This document shows positions 54,312 through 63,330 of a stretch of 64,000 nt of DNA, one piece after another. The position numbers were made by a program, and so were the translations under genes. Numbering within the stretch: position 1 is the stretch's first letter; the number at the start of each line of letters is the position of its first letter. Source of the stretch: an uncultured Bacteroidia bacterium (lineage in GTDB: Bacteria; Bacteroidota; Bacteroidia; NS11-12g; UBA955); assembly GCA_943788195.1 (NCBI GenBank), contig CALSPH010000001.1, positions 681,673-745,672 of the forward strand, read 5' to 3'. A model generated the notes under the pieces. The model searched no databases, was not told where the DNA came from, and worked only from the letters and a program-made list of their open reading frames with translations.

Positions 54312-55241
54312 TTAGATGTCCGAGGGTAAAGAACTAAGGTCGATGGTGATTATGGAATTAGCAACAGAATACTGAGGGGTGTTTTGGGTAAGGATTTTTG
54401 CACCTTGCTTATTATAAAGTGTTACTTGAATAGTTTGAATGTCTGCTATATTAATTTGAATCTTAATTTTACCTGTGCTTGGGTTAGGAGAAATGATTAC
54501 TTCCCTTTGAGTTATATTTTTCCGTCCGCTTACTTTTATAACCTTGCTGTATTCAAAAGAGCCATTAAAGTCTATTTGTTTTAGTCTGTAGTAAGAAATC
54601 AATTGAGCGCTATCCGAATAACTGTACTCGATTACTTGATTTGAGTTTCCAGCACCTTTTCTTTTGGCAATTGTTTCGAAGTTAATACCATCAATGCTTT
54701 TCTGAATTTCGAAATGAGAATTGTTGTATTCGCTGGCCGTACTCCAAGCTAATATATTATAGCCACCTTGAATTTTTGCCTCAAAATTAATTAAATTGAC
54801 AGGAAGTGGCCCAGTTGAAGTGCCACCACCAGCTGCTGTAAATGCGGTAAAAGTAGAGACTGATCCTCCTCCTCCGCCATTACAACTAACTACTGTTGTA
54901 CCTCCAAAAGAAATTCTTTTAGCCGCATTACATGAACCAGAACCATTTAATAACGATCCTCCATTTATAATAAAAAAAGTTGAGTTGATACCAACATCTA
55001 AATCTGCACTAGCGTTCCAAGTGATTGAACCCCCATCAATAATAAAAACGATATCATTACTGGCTTGAACACTATGACTGGCAGTGAGTATTAAAGTGCC
55101 AGTAATTAACATGGTGTCTCCACTCGTCAGCGTATTGCATGTAGTGGCACTGGCTGTAACCGTAGTACTAATAGTACAAGTTGTTGCATAAGAAAAAGTT
55201 TGAGCTACAAGAGCTATGAAAAGGAATGTAAGTTTTTTCAC
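54312..55241 (-). CDS. Secreted protein with T9SS type A domain cut short by a stop codon
   Basis: Start GTG at 55241 gives signal peptide KKLTFLFIALVAQTFSYA; it lies 4 nt after the box TACCTTTG. The body is a Thr/Gly-rich beta region (ILTASHSVQASNDIVFIIDG, right-handed-helix-like) and a CTD linker (LPVNLINFEAKIQGGYNILA). The T9SS domain starts ISPNPSTGKIKIQINIADIQT and reaches SLPSDI, then TAA (54314-54312). The same frame continues after the stop as FVQTIVNQKTTVIKLVKL with a stop at 54255-54257. Changing one base (TAA to TAT/TAC, Tyr) gives the canonical ending DIYFVQ...KLVKL. So the sorting signal has lost its last ~19 residues. 309 residues as it stands. Confidence 0.85.
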   Translation of the reverse strand: MKKLTFLFIALVAQTFSYATTCTISTTVTASATTCNTLTSGDTMLITGTLILTASHSVQASNDIVFIIDGGSITWNASADLDVGINSTFFIINGGSLLNGSGSCNAAKRISFGGTTVVSCNGGGGGSVSTFTAFTAAGGGTSTGPLPVNLINFEAKIQGGYNILAWSTASEYNNSHFEIQKSIDGINFETIAKRKGAGNSNQVIEYSYSDSAQLISYYRLKQIDFNGSFEYSKVIKVSGRKNITQREVIISPNPSTGKIKIQINIADIQTIQVTLYNKQGAKILTQNTPQYSVANSIITIDLSSLPSDI

Positions 55242-55245
55242 TTCG

Positions 55246-55253
55246 CAAAGGTA
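55246..55253 (-). promoter_or_regulatory. -7 box TACCTTTG, 4 nt before a GTG start
   Basis: On the minus strand TACCTTTG, CGAA, then GTG at 55241. No -33 TTG noted. Confidence 0.5.
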
Positions 55254-55447
55254 GGTATGTGTTGGGAAGTATTCGATATCCGAATAATTATTTAGTTTAA
55301 AAAATAGCATAAATAATAAACAAAAAAGTCGTTTAACATGAAAAAGTATTGCGATTGAGGTGCATTTAGATTGAAAAGAAGGCGCATATTATAAAAAAAA
55401 GTGATTCTATGTTCTCTCATTGATTTTTTTATCTTCGCGCAGAATTT

Positions 55448-56356
55448 ATGAGCTTATTAATTATTGGAACCATGGCATTTGATGCCATTGAAACCCCATT
55501 CGGAAAAACAGATAAAATCATTGGCGGAGCCGCAACCTATATTGGTTTAGCTGCTTCTAATTTGTACAAAAATATCAACACCGTATCGGTTGTTGGAGAA
55601 GATTTTCCAGCAGATTACATGCAATTGCTTCGCAATAAATCCATCAACTTGGAAGGCGTGCAAGTGAAAGAAGGCGAAAACTCGTTTTTTTGGTCCGGTA
55701 AGTATTCCAAAAATTTAAATGAGCGCGAAACCTTAATTACCGAACTCAATGTACTTGAACATTTTGATCCGATTATACCCGCAAGTTATGCTGGGGCAGA
55801 ATATGTAATGTTGGGTAATTTAACCCCGGCAGTACAGAAAACCGTTTTAAACCGTTTGACAACGAAGCCAAAATTAACGGTGTTAGATACCATGAATTTT
55901 TGGATGGATATTGCTATGGATGACTTGTTAGATGTGATTAAAGACATCGATGTGTTGGTGATTAATGACGAAGAGGCACGCCAACTAAGCGGGGAGTATT
56001 TTTTAAGCAAAGCTGCAGAGAAAATATTCACCATGGGACCTAAATATTTAATCATTAAAAAAGGAGAACACGGTGCATTATTGATGCATGAAGATAAGAT
56101 ATTTTCAGCTCCAGCTTTGTTGTTGAATGATGTTAAAGATCCAACAGGTGCTGGTGACAGTTTTGCCGGTGGATTCATTGGCTATCTGGCAAAAACCAAT
56201 GACCTTAGATTTGAAAACATGAAAAAAGCAGTGGTGTATGGGAGCGCTTGTGCTAGTTTTTGTGTGCAAGAATTTGGTACAGATGGTCTAATGAACATTA
56301 CCCAAGAATCGCTGGCAAGAAGAATCAATGAATTCAGAACAATTTCTGAATTTTAA
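55448..56356 (+). CDS. PfkB-family sugar/nucleoside kinase
   Basis: 302 residues. N-terminal substrate part (FGKTDKIIGGAATYIGLAASNL, the di-Gly motif of ribokinase-like enzymes) and the ATP/anion-hole signature DPTGAGDSFAGGF with the catalytic Asp. Phosphorylates a sugar or nucleoside, identity unknown. Box TATCTTCG at 55430-55437 lies 10 nt before the ATG. Confidence 0.93.
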   Translation: MSLLIIGTMAFDAIETPFGKTDKIIGGAATYIGLAASNLYKNINTVSVVGEDFPADYMQLLRNKSINLEGVQVKEGENSFFWSGKYSKNLNERETLITELNVLEHFDPIIPASYAGAEYVMLGNLTPAVQKTVLNRLTTKPKLTVLDTMNFWMDIAMDDLLDVIKDIDVLVINDEEARQLSGEYFLSKAAEKIFTMGPKYLIIKKGEHGALLMHEDKIFSAPALLLNDVKDPTGAGDSFAGGFIGYLAKTNDLRFENMKKAVVYGSACASFCVQEFGTDGLMNITQESLARRINEFRTISEF

Positions 56357-56380
56357 GTTTGGTTTAACATTCTTGCTCAT

Positions 56381-56406
56381 GCTTCTTTGGCGCAAGCCAA
56401 TTAAGC
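56381..56406. terminator. Bidirectional hairpin between convergent pfkB-type and mce genes
   Basis: GCTT-CT-TTGGC-GCAA-GCCAA-TT-AAGC: a GCAA tetraloop hairpin with an extended outer stem, lying between two convergent stops. Weak U tract, so likely but not proven. Confidence 0.6.
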
Positions 56407-56421
56407 ATTAAACATAAAGAA

Positions 56422-56826
56422 TTAATCCTTCTTGTCACTGCACATTTCAATCAAAACTCCATGCGTTGATTTGGGATGAATAAATCCAATTTCTTTGTTA
56501 TCGGCACCGGCTTTGGCATTTTCGTTAATTGTGGTAAAGCCCAATTCATTTTTCTGATTTAGGCTGGCATCGGTATCTTTTACTTTAAAAGCGATATGAT
56601 GAATTCCCTCTCCTCGTTTGGCGATGAATTTGGCGATTGCAGAATCTGGTTTAGTTGCAGCTAATAGTTCAATTTTAACATCACCTACTCGAAAAAATGA
56701 AGTGACAACTCCTTCACTTTCTACTACTTCGCGTTTATAAGAATGGACCCCAAGTAATTTAGCATAGGTTTCTTCAGCTATATCTATATCTGCAACAGCT
56801 ATTCCTATATGCTCTATACCTCTCAT
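56422..56826 (-). CDS. mce: Methylmalonyl-CoA epimerase
   Basis: 134 residues, VOC superfamily with two beta-alpha-beta-beta-beta repeats. Metal ligands are at the expected positions: His6 in GIEHIGIAV, Glu in KIELLAAT, His in GIHHIAFKV and Glu in VLIEMCS. Interconverts R- and S-methylmalonyl-CoA between propionyl-CoA carboxylation and succinyl-CoA. Box TAAATTTG lies at 56846-56853 on the minus strand. Confidence 0.93.
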   Translation of the reverse strand: MRGIEHIGIAVADIDIAEETYAKLLGVHSYKREVVESEGVVTSFFRVGDVKIELLAATKPDSAIAKFIAKRGEGIHHIAFKVKDTDASLNQKNELGFTTINENAKAGADNKEIGFIHPKSTHGVLIEMCSDKKD

Positions 56827-56937
56827 TTTTACTTGATTTTAAAGACAAATTTAATCTTAAAAATGTTTTTTTAATAGTTCTTTTGTGATAATCGTAGAAA
56901 AGTCAACCGTGAGTGAACTTTTTAACTATGAAAGTGT

Positions 56938-56945
56938 TACTTTTG
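56938..56945 (+). promoter_or_regulatory. -7 box TACTTTTG of the isc genes
   Basis: TACTTTTG, 33 nt before the iscS ATG at 56979. No strong -33 TTG. Confidence 0.45.
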
Positions 56946-56978
56946 TAATTCATAATAATTCTAAATAAGAGATCAGAA

Positions 56979-58211
56979 ATGAGCACAGCGCAAGGCAAAG
57001 TTAAGTTACCCATATACTTGGACAATAGTTCAACTACACCAGTAGACCCGCGGGTTTTGGAAACCATGGTCCCTTATTTTACCAATGTTTTTGGAAACGC
57101 AGCAAGTCGAAACCATAGTTTTGGCTGGAGCGCTGAAGACGCAGTAGATACTGCGCGAGATCAAATTGCATCGCTGATTGGATCAAGTGCTAAAGAAATT
57201 ATTTTTACTTCTGGAGCTACAGAATCAAATAACCTTGCTATAAAGGGCGTGTTTGAAATGTACGCACAGAATGGGAATCATATTATTTCTGTAGAAACAG
57301 AGCATAAAGCAGTTATTGATACTTGCCTGCATGTTGAGAAACTGGGTGCTGAAATTACTTTCTTGAAAGTAAACGAGAAAGGCTTAATCAATTTAGATGA
57401 GTTAAAAGCGGCTATAAAACCGAATACCATTTTGATTTCGATTATGTATGCGAATAATGAAATTGGTGTGATTCAACCAATTCGTGAAATTGCAGAAATT
57501 GCAAAACAAGCAGGCGTTTTGTTTCATACAGATGCTACCCAAGCGGTTGGTAAAATACCTGTTGATGTAATTGCAGATGGAATTCATTTAATGAGTTTTA
57601 CCGCACATAAGATGTATGGACCCAAAGGGGTAGGTGCACTGTATGTGCGCAGAAAGAATCCTCGGGTTAAGGTAACCGCGCAGATTGATGGTGGAGGACA
57701 TGAACGGGGAATGCGTTCTGGTACATTAAATGTACCAGGGATTGTCGGTTTTGGAAAAGCGGCAGAATTATGCGAACAAGATATGGAAAAGGATACTGCG
57801 AGAGTAGGAGCTTTAAGAGATCGTTTGGAGGCGGAATTGACCACAATTGAAGAATCGTATGTGAATGGTTCCATTGAACACCGTTTACCCCACGTAGCTA
57901 ACATTTCTTTCACTTATGTGGAAGGCGAAGGTTTGATGATGGGCGTGAAAGACTTGGCAGTAAGCTCTGGGTCGGCATGTACCTCTGCGAGCTTAGAACC
58001 CAGTTATGTATTAAAAGCACTTGGCTTGGATGATGAGTTGGCACATAGTTCATTGCGATTTGGGCTAAGTAGGTTTACAACAGATGAAGAAATTGACTTT
58101 GCGATAGAATGTGTAAAAACGGCCGTATACAAATTAAGAGACATGAGCCCGTTATGGGAAATGTTTAAAGATGGAATTGATTTGAAAAAAATCGAATGGC
58201 AGGAACATTAA
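56979..58211 (+). CDS. iscS: Cysteine desulfurase IscS
   Basis: 410 residues, class I NifS/IscS type. [55 protein letters not shown], the PLP Lys in [17 protein letters not shown], and the mobile loop [16 protein letters not shown] with the sulfur-carrying Cys. Takes sulfur from cysteine as persulfide for Fe-S assembly on IscU, encoded next. No iscR is in front. Confidence 0.97.
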   Translation: MSTAQGKVKLPIYLDNSSTTPVDPRVLETMVPYFTNVFGNAASRNHSFGWSAEDAVDTARDQIASLIGSSAKEIIFTSGATESNNLAIKGVFEMYAQNGNHIISVETEHKAVIDTCLHVEKLGAEITFLKVNEKGLINLDELKAAIKPNTILISIMYANNEIGVIQPIREIAEIAKQAGVLFHTDATQAVGKIPVDVIADGIHLMSFTAHKMYGPKGVGALYVRRKNPRVKVTAQIDGGGHERGMRSGTLNVPGIVGFGKAAELCEQDMEKDTARVGALRDRLEAELTTIEESYVNGSIEHRLPHVANISFTYVEGEGLMMGVKDLAVSSGSACTSASLEPSYVLKALGLDDELAHSSLRFGLSRFTTDEEIDFAIECVKTAVYKLRDMSPLWEMFKDGIDLKKIEWQEH

Positions 58212-58302
58212 TAATTTTGAATCATAAATATTAAAAATCAAAAGGACAAGTAAATTATTAACCGAATTAAAAATTTAAACTCAACATTAAAAATTATAAC
58301 AA

Positions 58303-58719
58303 ATGGCATACTCAGAAAAAGTAATAGATCACTACAGCAACCCTAGAAACATTGGAACCCTTAATAAGGAAAGTAAGACCGTTGGAACAGGGTTGGTAGG
58401 CGCACCTGAATGCGGAGACGTGATGCGTTTGCAAATTGAAGTCGAGGAAGCAACTGGTCTAATCAAAGATGCCAAGTTTAAAACGTTTGGCTGTGGATCA
58501 GCTATTGCTTCGTCATCATTGGCAACGGAATGGCTCAAAGGAAAAACAGTTGATGAGGCTTTAACGATTGACAATATGGATATCGTAGAAGAATTGGCAT
58601 TGCCTCCTGTGAAAATACACTGTTCTGTTTTAGCAGAAGATGCAATTAGAACAGCGATCAATGATTATCGGATTAAGCAAGGTCTTGAGCCGATAGAATC
58701 TGATAAAAAACATTACTAA
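58303..58719 (+). CDS. iscU: Iron-sulfur scaffold IscU
   Basis: 138 residues. The three cluster Cys are in GAPECGDVM, KFKTFGCGSAIASSS and VKIHCSVLAEDAI; the HscA-like contact stretch (LPPVKIHCS) is kept as well. Builds 2Fe-2S clusters with IscS and passes them on. It is 91 bp after iscS; the spacer is very AT-rich with no terminator, so the genes are one operon. Confidence 0.97.
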   Translation: MAYSEKVIDHYSNPRNIGTLNKESKTVGTGLVGAPECGDVMRLQIEVEEATGLIKDAKFKTFGCGSAIASSSLATEWLKGKTVDEALTIDNMDIVEELALPPVKIHCSVLAEDAIRTAINDYRIKQGLEPIESDKKHY

Positions 58720-58734
58720 AAACGATTTACACGT

Positions 58735-59061
58735 ATGATTACGATAACCGAACAAGCAACCAAAAAAGTAGAAGAGCTAAAAGCCGAAGGGAAACTTGGG
58801 CCCGAATACTTTATTCGTGTTTCTGTGAAAGGTGGCGGATGTAGTGGCTTATCTTATGATATGGATTTTGACAACGAGATCAAGGATGGAGATCAAGAAT
58901 TTCCTCATGGGGATCATAAAATTGTTTGCGATCTAAAAAGCTTTTTATACCTTTCGGGAACTGAACTGGATTTTTCTGATGGATTAAATGGAAAAGGCTT
59001 TGCGTTCAATAATCCAAACGCAAGTAGAACTTGTGGTTGTGGAGAAAGCTTTGCGGTTTAA
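58735..59061 (+). CDS. iscA: Iron-sulfur assembly/carrier protein IscA
   Basis: 108 residues, A-type carrier with the three Cys C-x(n)-CGC: GGGCSGLSYDMDFD and SRTCGCGESFAV. Receives clusters from IscU or binds iron and delivers to target enzymes. 15 bp after iscU. The chaperone genes hscBA and ferredoxin are not next to it. Confidence 0.95.
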   Translation: MITITEQATKKVEELKAEGKLGPEYFIRVSVKGGGCSGLSYDMDFDNEIKDGDQEFPHGDHKIVCDLKSFLYLSGTELDFSDGLNGKGFAFNNPNASRTCGCGESFAV

Positions 59062-59095
59062 AATAAATTTGAAACATTAAAACGACAACTATAAT

Positions 59096-59701
59096 ATGCA
59101 TAAATTACCTGAATTAAATTACGATTACAACGCACTAGAACCACATATTGATGCCAGAACAATGGAGATTCATTATTCGAAGCATCACAATGGTTATGTT
59201 ACCAAATTGAATGCTGCATTAGAAGGAAAGCCTGAAGCTTCAGATAGTTTAAATGACTTAATGAAGAAGGTGGGAAGTTTAGGAGCTGGAGTAAGAAATA
59301 ATGGCGGAGGTCATTTCAATCACAGCTTGTTTTGGTCACTTATGTCTCCAAATGGTGGCGGACAACCCACTGGCAAAGTTGCTGAAGCAATTGCCAACGA
59401 ATTAGGCGGTTTTGACTCTTTCAAAGATCAATTTAGCAATGCTGCTGCGACACGTTTTGGTAGCGGATGGGCTTGGCTTTGTGTGAAAGCAGATGGTACA
59501 CTTTGCGTTTGTTCAACTGCTAATCAAGATAACCCAGCAATGGATATTGCAGAATGTCCAGGAACACCTATTTTAGGATTGGATGTTTGGGAACATGCTT
59601 ATTACCTTAATTATCAAAACAGAAGACCCGATTATATCAATGCATTTTTTAATGTAATTAATTGGGAAGAAGTTAATCGCAGATACGAAGCGGCTTTATA
59701 A
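59096..59701 (+). CDS. sodA: Superoxide dismutase, Mn type
   Basis: 201 residues. Metal ligands: His in [13 protein letters not shown], His in [11 protein letters not shown], Asp and His in [10 protein letters not shown]. Mn-type markers are STANQDNP (Gln) and GGGHxNH, in contrast to the Fe enzymes. Cytoplasmic, no signal peptide. Follows iscA by 34 bp; linkage of SOD with Fe-S assembly makes sense because superoxide damages Fe-S clusters. Confidence 0.95.
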   Translation: MHKLPELNYDYNALEPHIDARTMEIHYSKHHNGYVTKLNAALEGKPEASDSLNDLMKKVGSLGAGVRNNGGGHFNHSLFWSLMSPNGGGQPTGKVAEAIANELGGFDSFKDQFSNAAATRFGSGWAWLCVKADGTLCVCSTANQDNPAMDIAECPGTPILGLDVWEHAYYLNYQNRRPDYINAFFNVINWEEVNRRYEAAL

Positions 59702-59720
59702 TATAGTCATAAAGAAATAA

Positions 59721-59750
59721 AAAAAGGCTGCCCATGGGGCAGCCTTTTTT
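59721..59750 (+). terminator. Strong terminator of the isc-sod operon
   Basis: AAAAAGGCTGCCC / GGGCAGCCTTTTTT stem around a small loop, 20 bp after sodA, with T6. Confidence 0.95.
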
Positions 59751-59874
59751 GTTGGGTAAATTTTCGTAATCTTTAACAAATGTGCAACCATTTAAGCGTG
59801 AGCCTTGTCAAATAGTTGAATTCGGGTTGATAGACGTCTGCTCAACTAAACACTCACCTTTTAAGAAAACTATT

Positions 59875-61224
59875 ATGAAAACTATTATGAAACCAACCCA
59901 AACTAAATTCTACATCACATTTATTCTATTATTTGCTCTGGTGCTGCAAGTCAATGCAGAGTGTAATACTTCTACGCCTGTAGAGCCAAACATTAATCCC
60001 GGGGGCAATTTTGAAATAGCAGTTAATTTTCATACGGCAGGAGGTAATCTAAGGCGCATGATAATTGAAAATGAAAGCTATTATATTAACACCTTGAATG
60101 GTTCACTTACTAATGTCGATGAAATCGAAGGAAATACAAATAATAATTTTCCATTAGCCACTCATGTCCTATACGCAGATGATTATCATTTGGGAGGTGG
60201 AGATCATGACTTGGTGTTTTCTGGTAATACATTGTCTAGTGTGCCCTGCGGTGTTGTTATATTCTTTAGAATTAAATTTCAGAAAAAGGATATTTTTTGG
60301 TGGACTGAGTGCAGCAGAACTTTTTATATCAACATTAACTCAGAAGGTAATGTCGATATTCAGGCAGGCGATGAGACTTGCGGTCTGGCACCTTTAACCT
60401 TCAATGTTAGTGGTTCATCGGCAAGTGAATATGTATGGACTTCTTCAAATCCGAGCTTTACCTTAAATGGAAGCAGCGATTGGCCGATTACTACAGATAA
60501 TGCCAATGTGGTTATTGCGCCTACAAATCTGGGGAGTTCAACAAACATTAGTGTTGCGGCTACAGGTTCCTCTATTTGTGGTGTAGCTAATGCAAGTCAT
60601 TCAATTCAATCCATCGATGCAAGCATTACCTTATCTGGGGTCCCTTTTACCTGTAATGCTACAGGCAATCCAATCACGGTCCAAGCCACTCCACTTGATG
60701 GTGCAATTTATACTTGGTCGTATAGAAATGTCATTTCTAATAATTGGTCGCCACCAATATCTTCCATGAGCAATCTGTTTACTGTGCCTGGTTCCAATGT
60801 AGCAGCAACATATTTAGTGAAGTGTGGCGTTTCTTATAATGGCTGTAATAGTAAAAGCAACCTTTTAGAGATTAAATGGTGTGTAAATACGAATCCAAAT
60901 ATTCCAAGAGCCTGCTGCATCAAACACGTGCCTACAGAAAAGAAGAAAAGCATTCGGAGATCTGAAGAAAACAGGGATATGGGTCAAGCGATTGAGGTAG
61001 ACGTTTATCCGAATCCAACCAGCGGCAAGCTTACGATAAGCAGTAATACTGCAATTCAACGCATCCTAATTGTTGATTATCAGGGTAAGGAAATGGTTCA
61101 AGTTCAATTGGATTCTAAATATTCCACTGAATTAAATTTGGCCAACTTTCCGGCCGGTATGTATATGGTTCGTGTTATTACTATGCATGATTCTAAAACC
61201 ATTAAAATGGTTAAAACGGAATAA
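59875..61224 (+). CDS. Secreted protein with T9SS type A sorting signal
   Basis: About 449 residues. Start chosen at ATG 59875 (MKTIMKPTQTKFYITFILLF, signal peptide ending VNA); ATG 59887 is also possible because a 12-bp unit containing the start is duplicated in tandem. An open extension upstream (to 59782) lacks a signal. The body is beta-sandwich-like with Cys pairs (PCGVVIFFRIKFQ, ETCGLAPLTFNVS, PFTCNATGNPIT). C-terminal ~75 residues (VDVYPNPTSGKLTISS, IVDYQGKEMVQVQLD, FPAGMYMVRVITMH, MVKTE) form a type A domain. Function unknown. Confidence 0.85.
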   Translation: MKTIMKPTQTKFYITFILLFALVLQVNAECNTSTPVEPNINPGGNFEIAVNFHTAGGNLRRMIIENESYYINTLNGSLTNVDEIEGNTNNNFPLATHVLYADDYHLGGGDHDLVFSGNTLSSVPCGVVIFFRIKFQKKDIFWWTECSRTFYININSEGNVDIQAGDETCGLAPLTFNVSGSSASEYVWTSSNPSFTLNGSSDWPITTDNANVVIAPTNLGSSTNISVAATGSSICGVANASHSIQSIDASITLSGVPFTCNATGNPITVQATPLDGAIYTWSYRNVISNNWSPPISSMSNLFTVPGSNVAATYLVKCGVSYNGCNSKSNLLEIKWCVNTNPNIPRACCIKHVPTEKKKSIRRSEENRDMGQAIEVDVYPNPTSGKLTISSNTAIQRILIVDYQGKEMVQVQLDSKYSTELNLANFPAGMYMVRVITMHDSKTIKMVKTE

Positions 61225-61248
61225 ATAACCCCTTTTATTCTCATATTC

Positions 61249-61282
61249 AAAAAAGAGTGTCATTATGTGATACTCTTTTTTT
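61249..61282 (+). terminator. Terminator after the T9SS protein gene
   Basis: AAAAAAGAGTGTCA / TGATACTCTTTTTTT around a short loop, 24 bp after the stop. Confidence 0.9.
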
Positions 61283-61305
61283 ATTTTTGACGTTAATCTA
61301 TTGAG

Positions 61306-61422
61306 ATGAAAGTAATACGTTTGGTTTTGATTATTTGCTGTTTAGGGTTGGTGCTAACTTCAATGAGTTCATGCGGTGGGCGAAAAAAAGCCAAGGGTAA
61401 ACCATGTAATTGTGATTTTTAA
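61306..61422 (+). CDS. 38-residue lipoprotein
   Basis: Not longer than 38 residues: MKVIRLVLIICCLGLVLTS, then MSSC (lipobox) at 20-23, followed by the mature tail GGRKKAKGKPCNCDF, basic with two Cys (CNC). A box TATTTTTG lies 16 nt before the ATG. The next gene starts 13 bp after the stop. Similar tiny lipoproteins occur in Bacteroidota, often near metal or envelope genes, but I cannot name a function. The start, lipobox and stop are all clear. Confidence 0.75.
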   Translation: MKVIRLVLIICCLGLVLTSMSSCGGRKKAKGKPCNCDF

Positions 61423-61435
61423 TAAAAGTCTAAAT

Positions 61436-63004
61436 TTGATTCGAAAATCAGTTTTCATCTTATCTCTAATATTGGGATGGTTTTCTGTTGATGCGCAAAC
61501 GGTTGAATTCAATGAATTGCAATACAGGGCATACGAAAATCCAAGATTAATTAAGATAGATACATTCCAAAGCAAAGTGTATGTGGCAGCTTTAATCGAG
61601 CAGCAAATCAATATTCAAATGTTTGAAGGCGACAGTCTTAAAAAGTTAAAGGAGGTTAATATTCCTATTAAATTGGGGAGCAATGAAAAAATTGCTGAAT
61701 TTGTGGTGCTGCATCAGGGGAAAATGGGTGTGCTGCTTAAAAGTTATACCTCAGAAAAAATATGGGTTAAATCGATTCATATAGAAGCACCGGGTTTGAT
61801 TTCTAAACCGAAGGTTTTATTGGAACTGATTAACCGGCAGTTGAATTTAGTGATTGATGAGAAGAATAGCACGAAAGCGGTAAATAAACAGGTGCAATTT
61901 GCATACTCTCCCAACAAAAAGTTTTTCTCTGTGGTTAATCGACAAAACTTAGTTTGTACAACCAATTCAAATGAATTGGCAATTCACAATTTTGATCACA
62001 ATCTACATTTTGTTGACCGCTTTAATGGATCCAATTGTGCCTATGAGAACTTGCACATTTTTAATAATGGTAAAATTGCATTTACACAAAACGAATACGG
62101 AAGAATCGTTTTTCAGTTATATGACCCCTACTTTAAAAAGAATGTTTACACCTACTTGTTTCCGGAAATTACAGGACAATCCATAGAAAATGGTAGCTAT
62201 AGGCAAGACACCTTTGATCAGCAGGTTCAATTCTATTATGACGATACGGAAATGAAGGTGTATGCCTTTATAAAGGGTTTTGTCAATAATAATTACATCA
62301 CGCATATCGGTATGTATGTTTATGACATCAACCAGGGCAAACAGGATCAACCTACAGGCACTGCCATGGCTATTAAAGAGTTGATTAAGTATAATTTAAC
62401 ATATCGCGATTTTTACAAAGGCTATAGTTATGAATATCCAATGCATTTGCGGTTGCGTTACATCAAGAAAAAACCGGATGGTACGTATGAGATGTTAGGT
62501 GATTATATGAGTTACGGTGCCATGCCCCTTGGAAATGATTTTGCAGGTGTTGCTCAATCGGAGGCCACCTACATTATTCATTTAGATCAAAATGGGCGAT
62601 TGATTTCAACAAAAATCCTTTTACATAAACAAAGTATTTTATCATATCCTTCCGATAGCAATAAATGGAGTAGTTATGAAATCAGTCCAGATCGTGTAGA
62701 TAATCGAGTTGGACAAATTTACCTGTATGATAGTTCGGCAAATTATGTATTGCACAATGAAGACAAAAATGCCTTTATAAATGAAGATCGACTCTATCGA
62801 TATGTGTATTATGGCAACAACCAATCTGTGGCTGTTGTGCAGTTTACTCCAAAATCAAAAGGGAAAACAAAGAACAAAGAATTAAGTGTTTATACCTTAT
62901 TACCCCAACAAACCACACTTGCCTTAAATTCGAATCGAATCGTGTGTTTTGCAACCCGTAAGAAAAAAGTGAAATTGCTATTAGTATCTCTTGCTAAGCC
63001 ATAA
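61436..63004 (+). CDS. Secreted protein of unknown function
   Basis: 522 residues from TTG 61436 (IRKSVFILSLILGWFSVDA-QTVEF, a good signal peptide). A longer open frame begins at 61376 but overlaps the lipoprotein and gives a poor N-terminus. Mature part is beta-rich with propeller-like strands (ELAIHNFDHNLHFVDRFNG, GRIVFQLYDPYFKKNVYTYL, VAVVQFTPKSKGK). No lipobox, no T9SS domain. Two of the window's secreted proteins (this and 43711-45285) share this general style but no clear sequence identity. Confidence 0.75.
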   Translation: MIRKSVFILSLILGWFSVDAQTVEFNELQYRAYENPRLIKIDTFQSKVYVAALIEQQINIQMFEGDSLKKLKEVNIPIKLGSNEKIAEFVVLHQGKMGVLLKSYTSEKIWVKSIHIEAPGLISKPKVLLELINRQLNLVIDEKNSTKAVNKQVQFAYSPNKKFFSVVNRQNLVCTTNSNELAIHNFDHNLHFVDRFNGSNCAYENLHIFNNGKIAFTQNEYGRIVFQLYDPYFKKNVYTYLFPEITGQSIENGSYRQDTFDQQVQFYYDDTEMKVYAFIKGFVNNNYITHIGMYVYDINQGKQDQPTGTAMAIKELIKYNLTYRDFYKGYSYEYPMHLRLRYIKKKPDGTYEMLGDYMSYGAMPLGNDFAGVAQSEATYIIHLDQNGRLISTKILLHKQSILSYPSDSNKWSSYEISPDRVDNRVGQIYLYDSSANYVLHNEDKNAFINEDRLYRYVYYGNNQSVAVVQFTPKSKGKTKNKELSVYTLLPQQTTLALNSNRIVCFATRKKKVKLLLVSLAKP

Positions 63005-63030
63005 AATAGTATACTTTTGCAGGCGAAATC

Positions 63031-63330
63031 GTGTTTCAAAAATTAAAAGAACGTTGGAAAGTAAAATCGATAAATGACGTAGTCATTATTCTGATCGTTT
63101 TTGCGCTTACCGGAACCTCTATTATGCTACTTCGAAGGCTTTTAGTGGCCCATTTTGAATGGGCAGAGTCTAAGTGGTTTACGTACACCTATTATTGGGC
63201 AATTATTCCCTTTTACAATGTGGTGTTATTGGCCTATGGATATATTTTTGGGAAGTTCAATTTCTTTTGGGAGTTTGAAAAAAGAACAATGAAACGTATT
63301 AGGAATTTATTTGTTAGAAAGAGTACATGA
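63031..63330 (+). CDS. Small two-helix membrane protein before mrp
   Basis: 99 residues from GTG 63031. Basic amphipathic start (FQKLKERWKVKSINDVVI), then two transmembrane segments (~19-35 and ~58-75), and basic end (KRIRNLFVRKST). Conserved by position ahead of Mrp in Bacteroidota as far as I recall. Box TACTTTTG at 63010-63017 lies well upstream. Its stop overlaps the mrp start (ATGA). Confidence 0.78.
   Translation: MFQKLKERWKVKSINDVVIILIVFALTGTSIMLLRRLLVAHFEWAESKWFTYTYYWAIIPFYNVVLLAYGYIFGKFNFFWEFEKRTMKRIRNLFVRKST

Noticed and set aside
61376..61435. Longer N-terminus for the secreted protein at 61436
   Set aside because: It overlaps the lipoprotein gene and would put 20 residues before the signal peptide.
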